A stretch of 64,000 nucleotides of DNA from Sphingopyxis sp. FD7 (GTDB taxonomy: Bacteria; Pseudomonadota; Alphaproteobacteria; Sphingomonadales; Sphingomonadaceae), in NCBI RefSeq assembly GCF_003609835.1, contig NZ_AP017898.1, forward strand, positions 248,001-312,000, written 5' to 3'. Each line of letters opens with the position of its first letter. The first letter of the stretch is position 1. The notes under the pieces are model-generated. The model saw only the letters and a program-made list of their open reading frames with translations. It had not been told where the DNA came from and did not search any database. This document shows positions 27,635-36,779 of the stretch, in pieces. Position numbers and translations under genes: made by a program.

Positions 27635-27690
27635 GCTTTCCCGCAAAATGGTATCGATACCTTGACATCGATACCATTTTGCGGGAAAGC
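27635..27690. promoter_or_regulatory. 24-base perfect inverted repeat with tandem LacI-type operator sites
   Basis: Arms 27635-27658 and 27667-27690 are perfectly complementary over 24 bases with an 8-base centre. Within it are two 14-base pseudo-palindromes in tandem, TGGTATCGATACCT (27649-27662) and TGACATCGATACCA (27663-27676). The second overlaps a TTGACA that could be a -35 element. The site lies 23 bases before the start of the GH65 fusion and 30 after the LacI stop. It is most simply a double operator; it could also form a strong stem-loop in RNA. Confidence 0.7.
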
Positions 27691-27713
27691 AGGCTGAGGA
27701 GCGAGGGGCCGCG

Positions 27714-30701
27714 ATGCCTTCGCCATGGGTGAGGATTGAAGTGGCGACCAGCGGACAATCTCTGGAATCGATGCGGCTCGTCCGGCGCGGCGCGGCGGCG
27801 GAGGGAGCGAGTGCGCGGGCGCTGTTCGCGCTTGCCAACGGGCTGGTCGGGGTCGAAGGCGTGGCCGACGAATGCGCCGCGGCGCCCTCTGCCTATCTGC
27901 CCGACGCCTATATCCGCCGCCCGATCACCTATCATGAAAGCTTCCCCGGCTATGCGACCGCGACCGACACGCGCCTCGCCTGTCCCGGCCCGGTGCTGCT
28001 GCGGCTCGCGATCGACGGGCAGGCGATCGATTTCGCCGCCGCCGAGCTGCTCGACAGCGAAAGCGCGCTCGACCTCGCGAGCGGGCAGTTGCAGCGCCGC
28101 GCGCGCTGGCGGCTGGCGAGCGGGCGGACGCTGGAGATTGCCGCCGAGCGGATCGTGCCGCTGGACGGAGGCGCGATCGTTGCCTCCCGCCTGCATATCC
28201 GCCCCGTCGATTTCGGCGGCGCCGTCGCGGTGTCGCTGACCTATGGTTTCGACAGCGCCGCGCTTCACGAAGGCGATGCCGACGATCCGCGCATTTCGGG
28301 GCGCCTGCGCGCCGCGTGGCGCATGATTCCCCCCCTGCCGGGCGATACCCCTTCGGTCACCCGGTTCGCGCAGGGTGCCGTCGAGCTTGCCTATCGCCAG
28401 CATGTCACCTGTCCGCAAGCGGCGGTTGCCGCGACCGAGGCGGGGCATGTCGTGCGCGGCGATCTGGTCGCCGGCGGCGCCCTGACGATCGACCGGGTGG
28501 TCGCGCTGGCCGCGGCCCGCGGCCACCCGGTCGATGTGACCGCGCTGGACGATGGTGCGACGGACTTTGACGAACTCGTCGAGCGCCAGCGCGCTGCGGT
28601 GCAGCGATTATGGGACAGCGCCGACCTCGCGATCGCGGGCGACGACGAACTCGCGGCGGCGCTGCGCTTCGACCTGTTCCAGCTCCACCAGTCGGCGAGC
28701 CGCGATGCCAGCCACAGCATCGGCGCCAAGGGGCTGACCGGCGAGGGTTATGAGGGCCATTATTTCTGGGACGCCGAAACCTTCATGCTGCCGGTGCTGG
28801 CGTTGCAGGCGCCCGAAAGGGCGCGGACGCTGATCGCCTACCGGATCGGCAAGCTGGGCGCCGCGCGCGCCCATGCCCGCGCGATCGGCCATCGGCAGGG
28901 CGCGCTCTATCCGTGGCGGACGATCGGCGGCGACGAATGTTCGTCGCACTATCCGACGGGATCGGCGCAATATCACATCAATGGCGACATCGCCTATGCG
29001 CTCGCGCTTTACGTGGCGGCGACGGGCGACGAGACATTGCGCGCCGAGGCGGCGGACATGCTGTTCGAGACGGCGCGCATCTGGATGGAGATCGGCGCCT
29101 TCGACCCGCGCCGCGGCGGCGCTTTCTGCATCCATGGCGTCACCGGCCCCGACGAGTATTCGGCGCTGGTCGACAATGATTTCTACACCAACGCGATCGC
29201 GCGCCGCCATCTGTCCTACGCCGCCGAGACCGCCGACTGGCTGGACGTGCGCGGCGATCTGGCGGCGGTGGCGGAGCGGATCGGGCTCGATGCGGCGGAG
29301 GTCGCCGAATGGCGCCGCGCCGCCGCGGCGATGTGGCTGCCCGTCGATGCCGAACTCGGCATCAATCCGCAGGACGATGCTTTCCTCGGTCGCCCCGAGC
29401 TGCCGGGGCTGGCGGCGCGGGACGGCCACGGCCCGCTGCTCATGCGCTATCACCCGATGATCCTCTTTCGCCACCAGGTCGCGAAGCAGGGCAATGTCGT
29501 GCAGGCGATGGCGATGGACCTTGTCGCCATGCCGATCGCGCAGCAGCGGCGCAATCTCGATTATTATGCGCGCGTCACGACGCATGATTCGACGCTGTCG
29601 TCGGTGTCCTTTGCGATAACGGCCGCACGGCTGGGCGACGAGGCGGCGGCGATGGGCTTCATGCGCGAATGCGCGCTCGTCGATCTGGAGGATCGCCACG
29701 GCAACACGTCGCACGGGCTGCACATGGCGGCGCTCGCGGGCAGCTGGCTGGTGCTGGCCGAGGGATGGGGCGGGCTGCGCCTCGACGGCGCACGGCCCGC
29801 CTTCCGGCCGCAGCTTCCGGCGGCGTGGACGGGCTACCGCTTCCGCCTGCAATGGCGGGGCAGCACGGTCGAGGTCGCGGTCGATGGGGCGGGGGCGACC
29901 TATCGCCTGCTGTCGGGCGCGCCATTGGGCATCACCGACCATGGCCGCGCGCTGACCGTCGGCGCCGATCCGGTCTTTGCGTCGCGCCCGGCGTTGAAGG
30001 GCGTGATCTTCGACCTCGACGGCGTGCTCACCGACACGGCGGAGGATCATTATCAGGCGTGGCAGGCGCTCGCCGACGCGCACGGACTGCGCTTCGATCG
30101 CGAGGCGAACCATGCGCTGAAAGGGGTCGATCGCGCCGGATCGCTGCGGCTGATCCTCGAACATTCGGGCAAGGCGGTCGAGCCGCCGAAGTTCGAGGCG
30201 ATGCTGGCGGAGAAAAACGCCGCCTATGTCGCGCGGCTCAGGGGCTATTCGCCCGCCAATCTGTTCGACGGGGTGGAGCGACTGTTCGCCGACCTGCGCG
30301 CGGCGGGGCTGAAGATCGGCCTCGCCTCGGCCAGCCGTAACGCGCGCGACGTCGTGGCGCGGCTCGGCATCGCCGATGCGTTCGATTTCATCGCCGACGC
30401 GGGCGCGGTCGCGAGCCCCAAGCCCGCGCCAGATATTTTCCTGGCCTGTGCCGACGGCATGGGCCTGTCCCCGGACCAGTGCATCGGAATCGAAGATGCG
30501 CGCGCCGGAATAGCGGCCATCCATGCGGCGGGCATGGTGGCCATAGGCATCGGGCCTGAAGAGGCGCTGCCCGACGCCGACGTCCACGTCCCCGCCATCG
30601 GCGACCTCACGCTCGGCCAGATCCTGTCGGCAGAACAGGAAAGGGCCGCGCGCGGGCGCCGGACAAGCAGAACAGCCAATGCGGAGGATATGCCATGTTG
30701 A
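27714..30701 (+). CDS. Fusion of GH65 glycoside phosphorylase and beta-phosphoglucomutase
   Basis: 995 residues with two enzymes in one chain. Residues about 1-750 are a GH65 phosphorylase: catalytic acid about E481 in GVTGPDEYS, phosphate-site motifs KQGNVVQAMAMDL and THDSTLSSVSF. Residues about 758-970 are a HAD-type beta-phosphoglucomutase: FDLDGVLTDTAEDHYQAW (nucleophile and acid aspartates about 766-768), LASASRNA, SPKPAPDIFLAC and GIEDARAGIAAIHAAGM. A disaccharide such as maltose or trehalose plus phosphate would give glucose and beta-glucose 1-phosphate, passed on to glucose 6-phosphate. No signal peptide, so cytoplasmic. The stop overlaps the next gene's start. Confidence 0.9.
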   Translation: MPSPWVRIEVATSGQSLESMRLVRRGAAAEGASARALFALANGLVGVEGVADECAAAPSAYLPDAYIRRPITYHESFPGYATATDTRLACPGPVLLRLAIDGQAIDFAAAELLDSESALDLASGQLQRRARWRLASGRTLEIAAERIVPLDGGAIVASRLHIRPVDFGGAVAVSLTYGFDSAALHEGDADDPRISGRLRAAWRMIPPLPGDTPSVTRFAQGAVELAYRQHVTCPQAAVAATEAGHVVRGDLVAGGALTIDRVVALAAARGHPVDVTALDDGATDFDELVERQRAAVQRLWDSADLAIAGDDELAAALRFDLFQLHQSASRDASHSIGAKGLTGEGYEGHYFWDAETFMLPVLALQAPERARTLIAYRIGKLGAARAHARAIGHRQGALYPWRTIGGDECSSHYPTGSAQYHINGDIAYALALYVAATGDETLRAEAADMLFETARIWMEIGAFDPRRGGAFCIHGVTGPDEYSALVDNDFYTNAIARRHLSYAAETADWLDVRGDLAAVAERIGLDAAEVAEWRRAAAAMWLPVDAELGINPQDDAFLGRPELPGLAARDGHGPLLMRYHPMILFRHQVAKQGNVVQAMAMDLVAMPIAQQRRNLDYYARVTTHDSTLSSVSFAITAARLGDEAAAMGFMRECALVDLEDRHGNTSHGLHMAALAGSWLVLAEGWGGLRLDGARPAFRPQLPAAWTGYRFRLQWRGSTVEVAVDGAGATYRLLSGAPLGITDHGRALTVGADPVFASRPALKGVIFDLDGVLTDTAEDHYQAWQALADAHGLRFDREANHALKGVDRAGSLRLILEHSGKAVEPPKFEAMLAEKNAAYVARLRGYSPANLFDGVERLFADLRAAGLKIGLASASRNARDVVARLGIADAFDFIADAGAVASPKPAPDIFLACADGMGLSPDQCIGIEDARAGIAAIHAAGMVAIGIGPEEALPDADVHVPAIGDLTLGQILSAEQERAARGRRTSRTANAEDMPC

Positions 30702-33055
30702 AGACCACCCACCTGCTGTCGTCGATCGCGCTTTTCGCGCTGCCGATGGCCGCGCACGCCCAGGAAGCGCCTCTCGACGATGCGGCGAGTGCCGACGAGG
30801 AAATCGTCGTCACCGGCACCGCCGGCGGCGGCATCAGCCGCCAGGACGCGGCGTTCGCGATCACCAGCATCAATGCCGAGGCGATCGAGCGCGCGGCGCC
30901 GAACAGCACCGCCGACCTGTTCAAGGTCATCCCCGGCGTGTCGGCCGAAAGTTCGGGCGGCCAGAATGGCGCCAACATCTTCGTGCGCGGCTATCCGTCG
31001 GGCGGCGACGCCGAATTCGTCACGCTGACGGTGCAGGGCGTGCCCTTTTTCTCGCCGCCGACCTTGTCCTTCCTCGAAAACACCCAGCTCATCCGCATCG
31101 ACGAGACGATCGAGCGCGTCGAGGCGGTGCGTGGCGGCACCGGCGCGCTGTTCGGCAACGGCCAGCCCGGCCTGACCGTCAACTTCGTCCAGAAAGAGGG
31201 CGGGCGCGATTTCGAGGGACTGGTGAAGGCGAGCATCACCGATTATGGCGACCTGCGCGGCGACATGCTGCTGTCGGGGCCGCTCGGCGAATCGACCAGC
31301 TTCATGATCGGCGGCTATTATGCGAGCGGCAACGGCATTCGCGATCCGCGCTTCACCGCCGAAAAGGGCGGACAGATCACCGCCAACGTCCGGCACGACA
31401 TGGACCGCGGCTCGATCCTCGTCTTTGCGCGCTACCTCAACGATCGCGGCCAGTGGCTGCTGCCGATCCCGGTGGTCCGCGACGGCGACAAGGTGCGCCG
31501 GTTCGGCAATATCGACCCCGGCACCGGCGTGCTCGCCGGCCCCGAAACGCGATTGAGCCTGCTGCCCGACGGCACGCGCGCCGACCTCGCCGACGGGCGC
31601 GGCGCCGATCTCATCAACCTCGGCACCAATTTCGACTATGAGATCGGCGACGGGCTGCAACTGCGCTATCGCGCCAGCTATTTGAAGGGCGATGCCGACA
31701 CGACCGGCCTTGTTCCCGCCAGCACCGCGACGAGCGCCGACGCCTATGCCGCCTCGCTCGGCAGCACGATCGGCAGCCTCACCTATGTCAACGGGGGGCA
31801 GGCGGTCGCGGGCAGCCAGCAGGTGATCCGCGCGGGCACCTGGATCGTGCGCAAGCAGATCGAGGATTTCACCAACGACCTCGCGGTCGAATGGGACAGC
31901 GGGACCAACAAGTTCACCGTCGGCGCCTATTATTCGGACTTCTCGTCGAACGACCAGTGGAACCTTGGCAACGTCCAGTTGCTCACCGCCGAAACGAATG
32001 CGCGGCTGCTCAACCTCGTGCTTGCGAACGGGCAGGTCGCGACCGACCGCGGTTTCACGCAGGGCAGTTTCTTCAATGTCAATGCCGCCTATGACGGGCG
32101 CGAATATGCCTTTTATGCGGTCGACGAGTTTCAGGTGACGCCCGAACTGCGGCTCGACGCGGGCATCCGCTACCAGCATTACAAGGCGAGCGGGACGCTG
32201 GAGAATAATGATTTCGGCGTGAACGTCGACGGCGATCCCGATACGCTGTACGACAATGGCACCGCGGTGCTCAACGGCACCTTCCGCAACATCGCCTATA
32301 AAAAGGGCGCATGGTCGTGGACGGTCGGCGCCAATTACGACATTTCCTCGTCGGTCGGCGTCTATGCGCGCTACAACCGCGGCAACACCAACCCCTTCTT
32401 CGACAATCTGCGCGACGGGATTTTCGTGTCGCCGCGCGTCGACAATTATGAAGGCGGGGTGAAGGTCCGCACCGACCTCGTGTCGCTTTACGCCACCTTG
32501 TTCCACACGCGGTTCAAGGGGCTGTCGACGACGGTCATCACCGATGGCGCGCCGATCGCGTCGGTCGGCGGCGCGCGCAGCACGGGGGTCGAACTCGAAG
32601 GGCAGATCCGCCCGGTCGACAATTTCTCGATCGCCTTTTCGGGCACCTGGCTCGATGCGAAATATCGCGATTTCTTTGCCGATGGCGGGGCGACCGACCT
32701 GTCGGGCAACCGCGTGCAGCGCCAGCCCAAGTGGCAGTGGCGCGTGACCCCGGCCTATGACATCCCGTTCGGGAACGACGGCAAGGTCTCGCTCTATTCG
32801 ACCTTCACCTATGTCGGCGACCGTTTCTCCGACACCGCGAATGTCCAGACGCTGCCCAATTATTTCAAGATCGACGCGGGGATCAGCGTCGATGTGAACC
32901 GGGCATTGAGCTTTGCGGTGACCGCGGACAATCTGACCGACGAGGTCGGGCTGACCGAAGGCGATCCGCGCCAGCTCGGCGGCGGTAGTCAGGTTGTGAA
33001 CGCCCGCCCGATCCTGGGCCGGTCGTTCCGCTTCAGCGCGGCGTATCGCTTCTGA
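30695..33055 (+). CDS. TonB-dependent outer membrane receptor
   Basis: 786 residues. Signal peptide MLKTTHLLSSIALFALPMAAHAQ, a TonB-box-like EEIVVTG, a plug (ADLFKVIPGVSAES; RIDETIERVEAVRGGTGALFGNGQPGLTVNFVQKEG) and a barrel ending in FSAAYRF. By shape it resembles the FepA/CirA-like class, but its start overlaps the GH65 fusion by seven bases, so it should be co-expressed with sugar metabolism and probably imports the sugar substrate. Followed by a good terminator. Confidence 0.88.
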   Translation: MLKTTHLLSSIALFALPMAAHAQEAPLDDAASADEEIVVTGTAGGGISRQDAAFAITSINAEAIERAAPNSTADLFKVIPGVSAESSGGQNGANIFVRGYPSGGDAEFVTLTVQGVPFFSPPTLSFLENTQLIRIDETIERVEAVRGGTGALFGNGQPGLTVNFVQKEGGRDFEGLVKASITDYGDLRGDMLLSGPLGESTSFMIGGYYASGNGIRDPRFTAEKGGQITANVRHDMDRGSILVFARYLNDRGQWLLPIPVVRDGDKVRRFGNIDPGTGVLAGPETRLSLLPDGTRADLADGRGADLINLGTNFDYEIGDGLQLRYRASYLKGDADTTGLVPASTATSADAYAASLGSTIGSLTYVNGGQAVAGSQQVIRAGTWIVRKQIEDFTNDLAVEWDSGTNKFTVGAYYSDFSSNDQWNLGNVQLLTAETNARLLNLVLANGQVATDRGFTQGSFFNVNAAYDGREYAFYAVDEFQVTPELRLDAGIRYQHYKASGTLENNDFGVNVDGDPDTLYDNGTAVLNGTFRNIAYKKGAWSWTVGANYDISSSVGVYARYNRGNTNPFFDNLRDGIFVSPRVDNYEGGVKVRTDLVSLYATLFHTRFKGLSTTVITDGAPIASVGGARSTGVELEGQIRPVDNFSIAFSGTWLDAKYRDFFADGGATDLSGNRVQRQPKWQWRVTPAYDIPFGNDGKVSLYSTFTYVGDRFSDTANVQTLPNYFKIDAGISVDVNRALSFAVTADNLTDEVGLTEGDPRQLGGGSQVVNARPILGRSFRFSAAYRF

Positions 33056-33069
33056 GTTCATCCCTCCCT

Positions 33070-33107
33070 GGGTGGCCGCAGCCTCTTTGCGGCCACCCCT
33101 CTTTTTT
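33070..33107 (+). terminator. Rho-independent terminator after the second TonB receptor
   Basis: An 11-base perfect stem (GGGTGGCCGCA with its complement, 33070-33080 and 33088-33098) with a 7-base loop, followed by CTCTTTTTT. It lies 15 bases after the receptor stop and ends the GH65-receptor operon. Confidence 0.85.
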
Positions 33108-33145
33108 GGGGCGTTTGTGAAGCAGGTGGATGCTTTTATTTACGT

Positions 33146-33246
33146 GTCACCCTGAACTTGTTTCAGGGTCCATGGCCCGCCGACTCCTTCGGCGCAGCGC
33201 GGGATTGGAGGGCGGGCCATGGATGCTGAAACAAGTTCAGGGTGAC
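33146..33246. repeat. Long palindromic intergenic repeat (family R5)
   Basis: About 36-base inverted arms with few mismatches start with GTCACCCTGAACTTGTTTCA on the left and end with its complement on the right, around a 30-base centre. It lies between the terminator and the MFS gene. No gene content. One copy in this window. Confidence 0.8.
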
Positions 33247-33326
33247 GAGGAGTAAACTGGGCGTTCGACTGTCCGCCGCTTGATTTGCCCCCGATACATC
33301 CGTCCCCTTTCGCCTAAGGACGCATC

Positions 33327-34556
33327 ATGGCCCGCACCCGACTGATCGCCGCGCTGATCCTGACCTATATCGCCTTTGCGATGCTGCTCAACAGCGTCGG
33401 GACGGTGATCCTCCAGTCGATTTCGAGCTTTGACGTCAGCAAGCCGCAGGCGAGCACGCTCGAAGGATTCAAGGACATCACCATCGCGCTCGTGTCCTTT
33501 GCGACGGCGAGCTATCTGGCGCGGATCGGCCTTCGCACCGCGCTGATCGGCGCGCTGCTGCTCGCCATCGCCGGCTGTCTGGTGATGCCGATGCTGGGCA
33601 GCTTCGGCGCGGCGCAGCTGCATTTCGCGATGGTCGGCGCCGCTTTTGCCGTCGCCAAGGTCGCGGTCTATTCGATGATCGGCTTTGTCACGACGGGGCC
33701 GCGCCAGCACGCGAGCCTGACCAGCCTGATCGAAGGCATGTTCATGGTCGGCGTGCTCGCCTCCTATTGGGTGTTCAGCGCGTTCATCGACCCCGCCGGG
33801 CTGCGCTGGCTGAACGCTTACTGGGTGCTCGCGGGCATCGTCGCGCTGGCGCTCGCGCTGCTGCTCTCGGCGCGCGTCGACGAGGCACCGACGGGCGAGG
33901 AGGCCGGAGTGCCCGAGGCGGCGCCCTTCCGCGCGATGCTGCGCCTCGCGGCGTTGCCGCTGGTGCTCGTTTTCGTGCTCTGCGCCTTTGTCTTCGTCGT
34001 CATCGAACAGGGGATCGGCACCTGGCTGCCGACCTTCAACAACGAGGTGCTGCACCTGCCCGCGCAGACGAGCGTGCAGGCGGCGAGCCTGTTCGCGGCG
34101 TGCATCGCGCTCGGGCGCTTCGGTGCCGGGGCGGTGATGGCGCGTTTCGACTGGTATCCGGTGCTCAATGCCTGCCTGATCCTGCTCGCGGCGCTCATCA
34201 TCCTCGTCCTGCCGCTCGCCGACGGGCTGTCGCCGCGGCCGATCGCGGGATGGCGCGACGCGCCCGCCGCCGCCTTCCTGTTCCCGCTCATCGGCTTTGC
34301 GCTCGCGCCGATCTATCCGACGATCGTCTCGGTGATGCTGAGCGCGATGCCGGGCCGCCAGCACCCGCCGCTGATGGGGCTGGTCGTCGTCTTTTCGGCG
34401 CTCGGCGGCACGACCGGGTCGGTGATCACCGGCCAGCTCTTCGCGCATCTCGACGGGCGCACCGCCTTCACGCTGATGCTCGTGCCGACCGCGATCCTCG
34501 GTATCGGCCTCTATCTGCTGCGGCGGCAGATCGGGGCAAAAGACGCCGCGAGGTAA
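33327..34556 (+). CDS. Major facilitator superfamily transporter
   Basis: 409 residues, about 12 hydrophobic helices, with a cytoplasmic loop near the middle (DEAPTGEEAGVPEAAP). The N-terminal half lacks the textbook MFS loop motif. The overall look, with WLPTFNNEVLHLP and FALAPIYPTIVSVMLSAMPGRQ, is that of FucP-like sugar permeases. Its position after a glycan-uptake operon suggests transport of a mono- or disaccharide across the inner membrane. The substrate is not decided by sequence. Confidence 0.8.
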   Translation: MARTRLIAALILTYIAFAMLLNSVGTVILQSISSFDVSKPQASTLEGFKDITIALVSFATASYLARIGLRTALIGALLLAIAGCLVMPMLGSFGAAQLHFAMVGAAFAVAKVAVYSMIGFVTTGPRQHASLTSLIEGMFMVGVLASYWVFSAFIDPAGLRWLNAYWVLAGIVALALALLLSARVDEAPTGEEAGVPEAAPFRAMLRLAALPLVLVFVLCAFVFVVIEQGIGTWLPTFNNEVLHLPAQTSVQAASLFAACIALGRFGAGAVMARFDWYPVLNACLILLAALIILVLPLADGLSPRPIAGWRDAPAAAFLFPLIGFALAPIYPTIVSVMLSAMPGRQHPPLMGLVVVFSALGGTTGSVITGQLFAHLDGRTAFTLMLVPTAILGIGLYLLRRQIGAKDAAR

Positions 34557-34612
34557 TTGGCGGCGGCGCACGGCTGTGGCAGGGGGCGACTGCCACTGCC
34601 CACGGAGACATC

Positions 34613-35458
34613 ATGCGCACCCTGCTCCTTTCGCTCGCCCTGCTCACCCCCTTCGCATCGGCCGCCGCCGCGAACGACGACGTCATCGACACCCACGTCC
34701 ACCTATGGAACGGCGAGGAATCGCTCGCCGAATATCGCGCCAAGCTCAAGGCCGCGGGGCTGTCGGTCGAGCGGTTCGGCGCGATGTGGTTCGGTGGCCC
34801 GAATCAGGCGCGCGCGGGCAATCCCGCCGACATCAGCGCGCGCAACGATGCGCTGATCGCGCTCGCCAAAGACCATCCCGACATGATCCCGATCGCGACG
34901 GTCCACCCCTATGACGGCGAGGCGGCGCTGGCCGAAGTGACGCGCGTTGCCGCGCGCGGCGTCAAGCTGCTGAAAATCCATCCGCACACGCAGGGATTCG
35001 ACGCCGCCGACCCGCGCGTGCTCGCGCTGGTCCAACATGCGGGCGTGGCGGGGATGGTCGTGTTGCTCGACAATGCCGGCATCGTGCCCGCCGACAATGA
35101 AAAGCTGTTCAACCTCGCGCTTGCGGCGCCGAAGACCAGGTTCATCTTTGCGCATATGGGCGGGCTGGGGTTCCGTTTCTGGAACATCCTGGCGCTCGCG
35201 CGCACGGCCGAGGGGCTGTTCGGCGAGAATATCTATTTCGACATTTCAGCGAGCGTCATCCTCGCCGCCGATTCGCCGATCGAGGACGAATATGTCTGGA
35301 CGATCCGTAATGTCGGTATCGACCAGGTGCTGATCGCGTCGGATTATCCGCAGATTTCGCTCGCGAAGACGCTTGAGGCGTTCGACAAGCTGGACCTCAC
35401 CGAAGAAGAGCGCGCAAAGATCCGGTCGGGCAACGCGAAGCGGCTGCTGGGGCTTTAG
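34613..35458 (+). CDS. Exported amidohydrolase (amidohydrolase_2 type metal hydrolase)
   Basis: 281 residues with signal peptide MRTLLLSLALLTPFASAAAA. TIM-barrel metal motifs are present: DTHVHLW (HxH) at the start of the domain, GVKLLKIHPHTQ, IFAHMGG and LIASDYPQ near the end. Members of this superfamily hydrolyse or decarboxylate cyclic and aromatic substrates; the substrate here is unknown. The start is set at ATG 34613 after CGGAGA, since the open frame upstream runs inside the MFS gene. Confidence 0.8.
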   Translation: MRTLLLSLALLTPFASAAAANDDVIDTHVHLWNGEESLAEYRAKLKAAGLSVERFGAMWFGGPNQARAGNPADISARNDALIALAKDHPDMIPIATVHPYDGEAALAEVTRVAARGVKLLKIHPHTQGFDAADPRVLALVQHAGVAGMVVLLDNAGIVPADNEKLFNLALAAPKTRFIFAHMGGLGFRFWNILALARTAEGLFGENIYFDISASVILAADSPIEDEYVWTIRNVGIDQVLIASDYPQISLAKTLEAFDKLDLTEEERAKIRSGNAKRLLGL

Positions 35459-35558
35459 GAAGCGATGCCCCGTCCCCGACATCGAGACGTGGGAGAGCGG
35501 GCGACGGGGCCCGCGCGCTTAAGCAAGGCGCGGATGCCCCGGCGATGAACGAGCGGGC

Positions 35559-36725
35559 CTAACCCGCCCAGATCTTTGCATAAAGCATCGCCATCTCGTC
35601 CGCATCGGGAACGCGCGGATTGTTCGCGGGCGAACCCGAGGCGATGGCCTGCGTGCACATCGTCGGGATCAGCGCATCCCATCGCGCGGCGTCGATGCCC
35701 CATGCTGCGGGGCCCGGCACCTCCAGTTCGCGGTTGAGCACCGCCAGCTCCTCGACCAGCCGCGCCACCGCCGCCTGATCGCCCTCGGCGTCGTCGGCGA
35801 CGCCCATCGCGCGCGCGCAGTCGGCGTAGCGGGGAAGCGCGGCGGGCGCCGACCAGGCGGTGACCGTCGGCAGCAGCATCGCGTTCGACAGGCCGTGGGG
35901 CACATGGAAGTGCGCGCCGATCGGCCGGCTCATCCCGTGGACGAGCGCGACCGAGCTGTTGGAGAAAGCCATCCCCGCCTGCGTCGCGCCCAGCATCATC
36001 GCCTCGCGCGCCGCGGCGTCCATCGGGTCGGCGCACACACGGCGAAGGTTCGGCGCAATCGCACGCATCGCGAGCAGCGCCATGCCGTCGCTGAACGGAT
36101 TGGCGCGGCGCGAGACATAGGCCTCGATCGCGTGCGTCAGCGAATCGATCCCCGTATCGGCGGTAAGGCGCTTCGGTTTGGTAAAGGTCAGCTCATAATC
36201 CACGAGCGCGGCGACGGGCAGATAGGCGAGGCCGGGGCAGAGCATCTTTTCGTCGGTCGCATCGTCGGTGATGATCGTGAAGCGCGTCGCTTCCGACCCG
36301 GTGCCCGCGGTCGTCGGGATCGCGATCACCGGCAGGCCGGCTATGTCCTGAACATGCGGCGCCTTGTAATCGGCCATCGCGCCGCCATGGGCCGCGAGCA
36401 GCGCGATCGCCTTGGCGCTGTCGAGCGGGCTGCCGCCGCCGAAACCGACGACGCAATCGTGACGGCCTTCCTTGAGGAAGGTCACGCCCCTGTCGATCGA
36501 GACGGTGGTAGGGTCGGGCACGGTGTCGGCGAACACGCGCGCGCCGATTCCGGCCGCCGCGAGAAGACCGGTCAGTTCATCGACGCGGCCGCTGCGCAGC
36601 AGCCAGGCGTCGGTGACGATCAGCGGGCGCGACAGGCCCAATGTTTCCAGCACCTCGGCCAGCTGTTTCGACGCGCCGCCGCCGACGCGGAGGATGCGGG
36701 GAAGGGCAATGTGCGCGATGCTCAA
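35559..36725 (-). CDS. Iron-containing (group III) alcohol dehydrogenase
   Basis: 388 residues. The NAD-binding GGGSPLDSAKAIALL and PTTAGTGSEATRF are followed by the metal region: DTGIDSLTHAIEAYVS and ALVHGMSRPIGAHFHVPHGLSN supply Asp and three His ligands for Fe2+. It should interconvert an alcohol and an aldehyde or ketone in the cytoplasm. TTG 36725 is preferred because AGGAG lies 8 bases before it; TTG 36743 is the other in-frame option. It lies 54 bases after the alpha/beta hydrolase on the same strand and may share its transcript. Confidence 0.87.
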   Translation of the reverse strand: MSIAHIALPRILRVGGGASKQLAEVLETLGLSRPLIVTDAWLLRSGRVDELTGLLAAAGIGARVFADTVPDPTTVSIDRGVTFLKEGRHDCVVGFGGGSPLDSAKAIALLAAHGGAMADYKAPHVQDIAGLPVIAIPTTAGTGSEATRFTIITDDATDEKMLCPGLAYLPVAALVDYELTFTKPKRLTADTGIDSLTHAIEAYVSRRANPFSDGMALLAMRAIAPNLRRVCADPMDAAAREAMMLGATQAGMAFSNSSVALVHGMSRPIGAHFHVPHGLSNAMLLPTVTAWSAPAALPRYADCARAMGVADDAEGDQAAVARLVEELAVLNRELEVPGPAAWGIDAARWDALIPTMCTQAIASGSPANNPRVPDADEMAMLYAKIWAG

Positions 36726-36779
36726 CGGACGATCTCCTGACAAGGCGGTCTTACGTCGTGGGGCGCAGGGCGGAAATCC

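Noticed and set aside
27635-27690. Terminal inverted repeat of an insertion sequence
   Set aside because: The two arms are only 8 bases apart with nothing between them and no transposase nearby; an operator or stem-loop explains it better.
28608-30587. Antisense open frame of 659 codons opposite the GH65 fusion
   Set aside because: No family resemblance and a real two-domain enzyme lies on the other strand.
30245-33061. Antisense open frame of 938 codons opposite the second TonB receptor
   Set aside because: Same reason; it also crosses the GH65/receptor boundary, which a real gene would not be expected to do.
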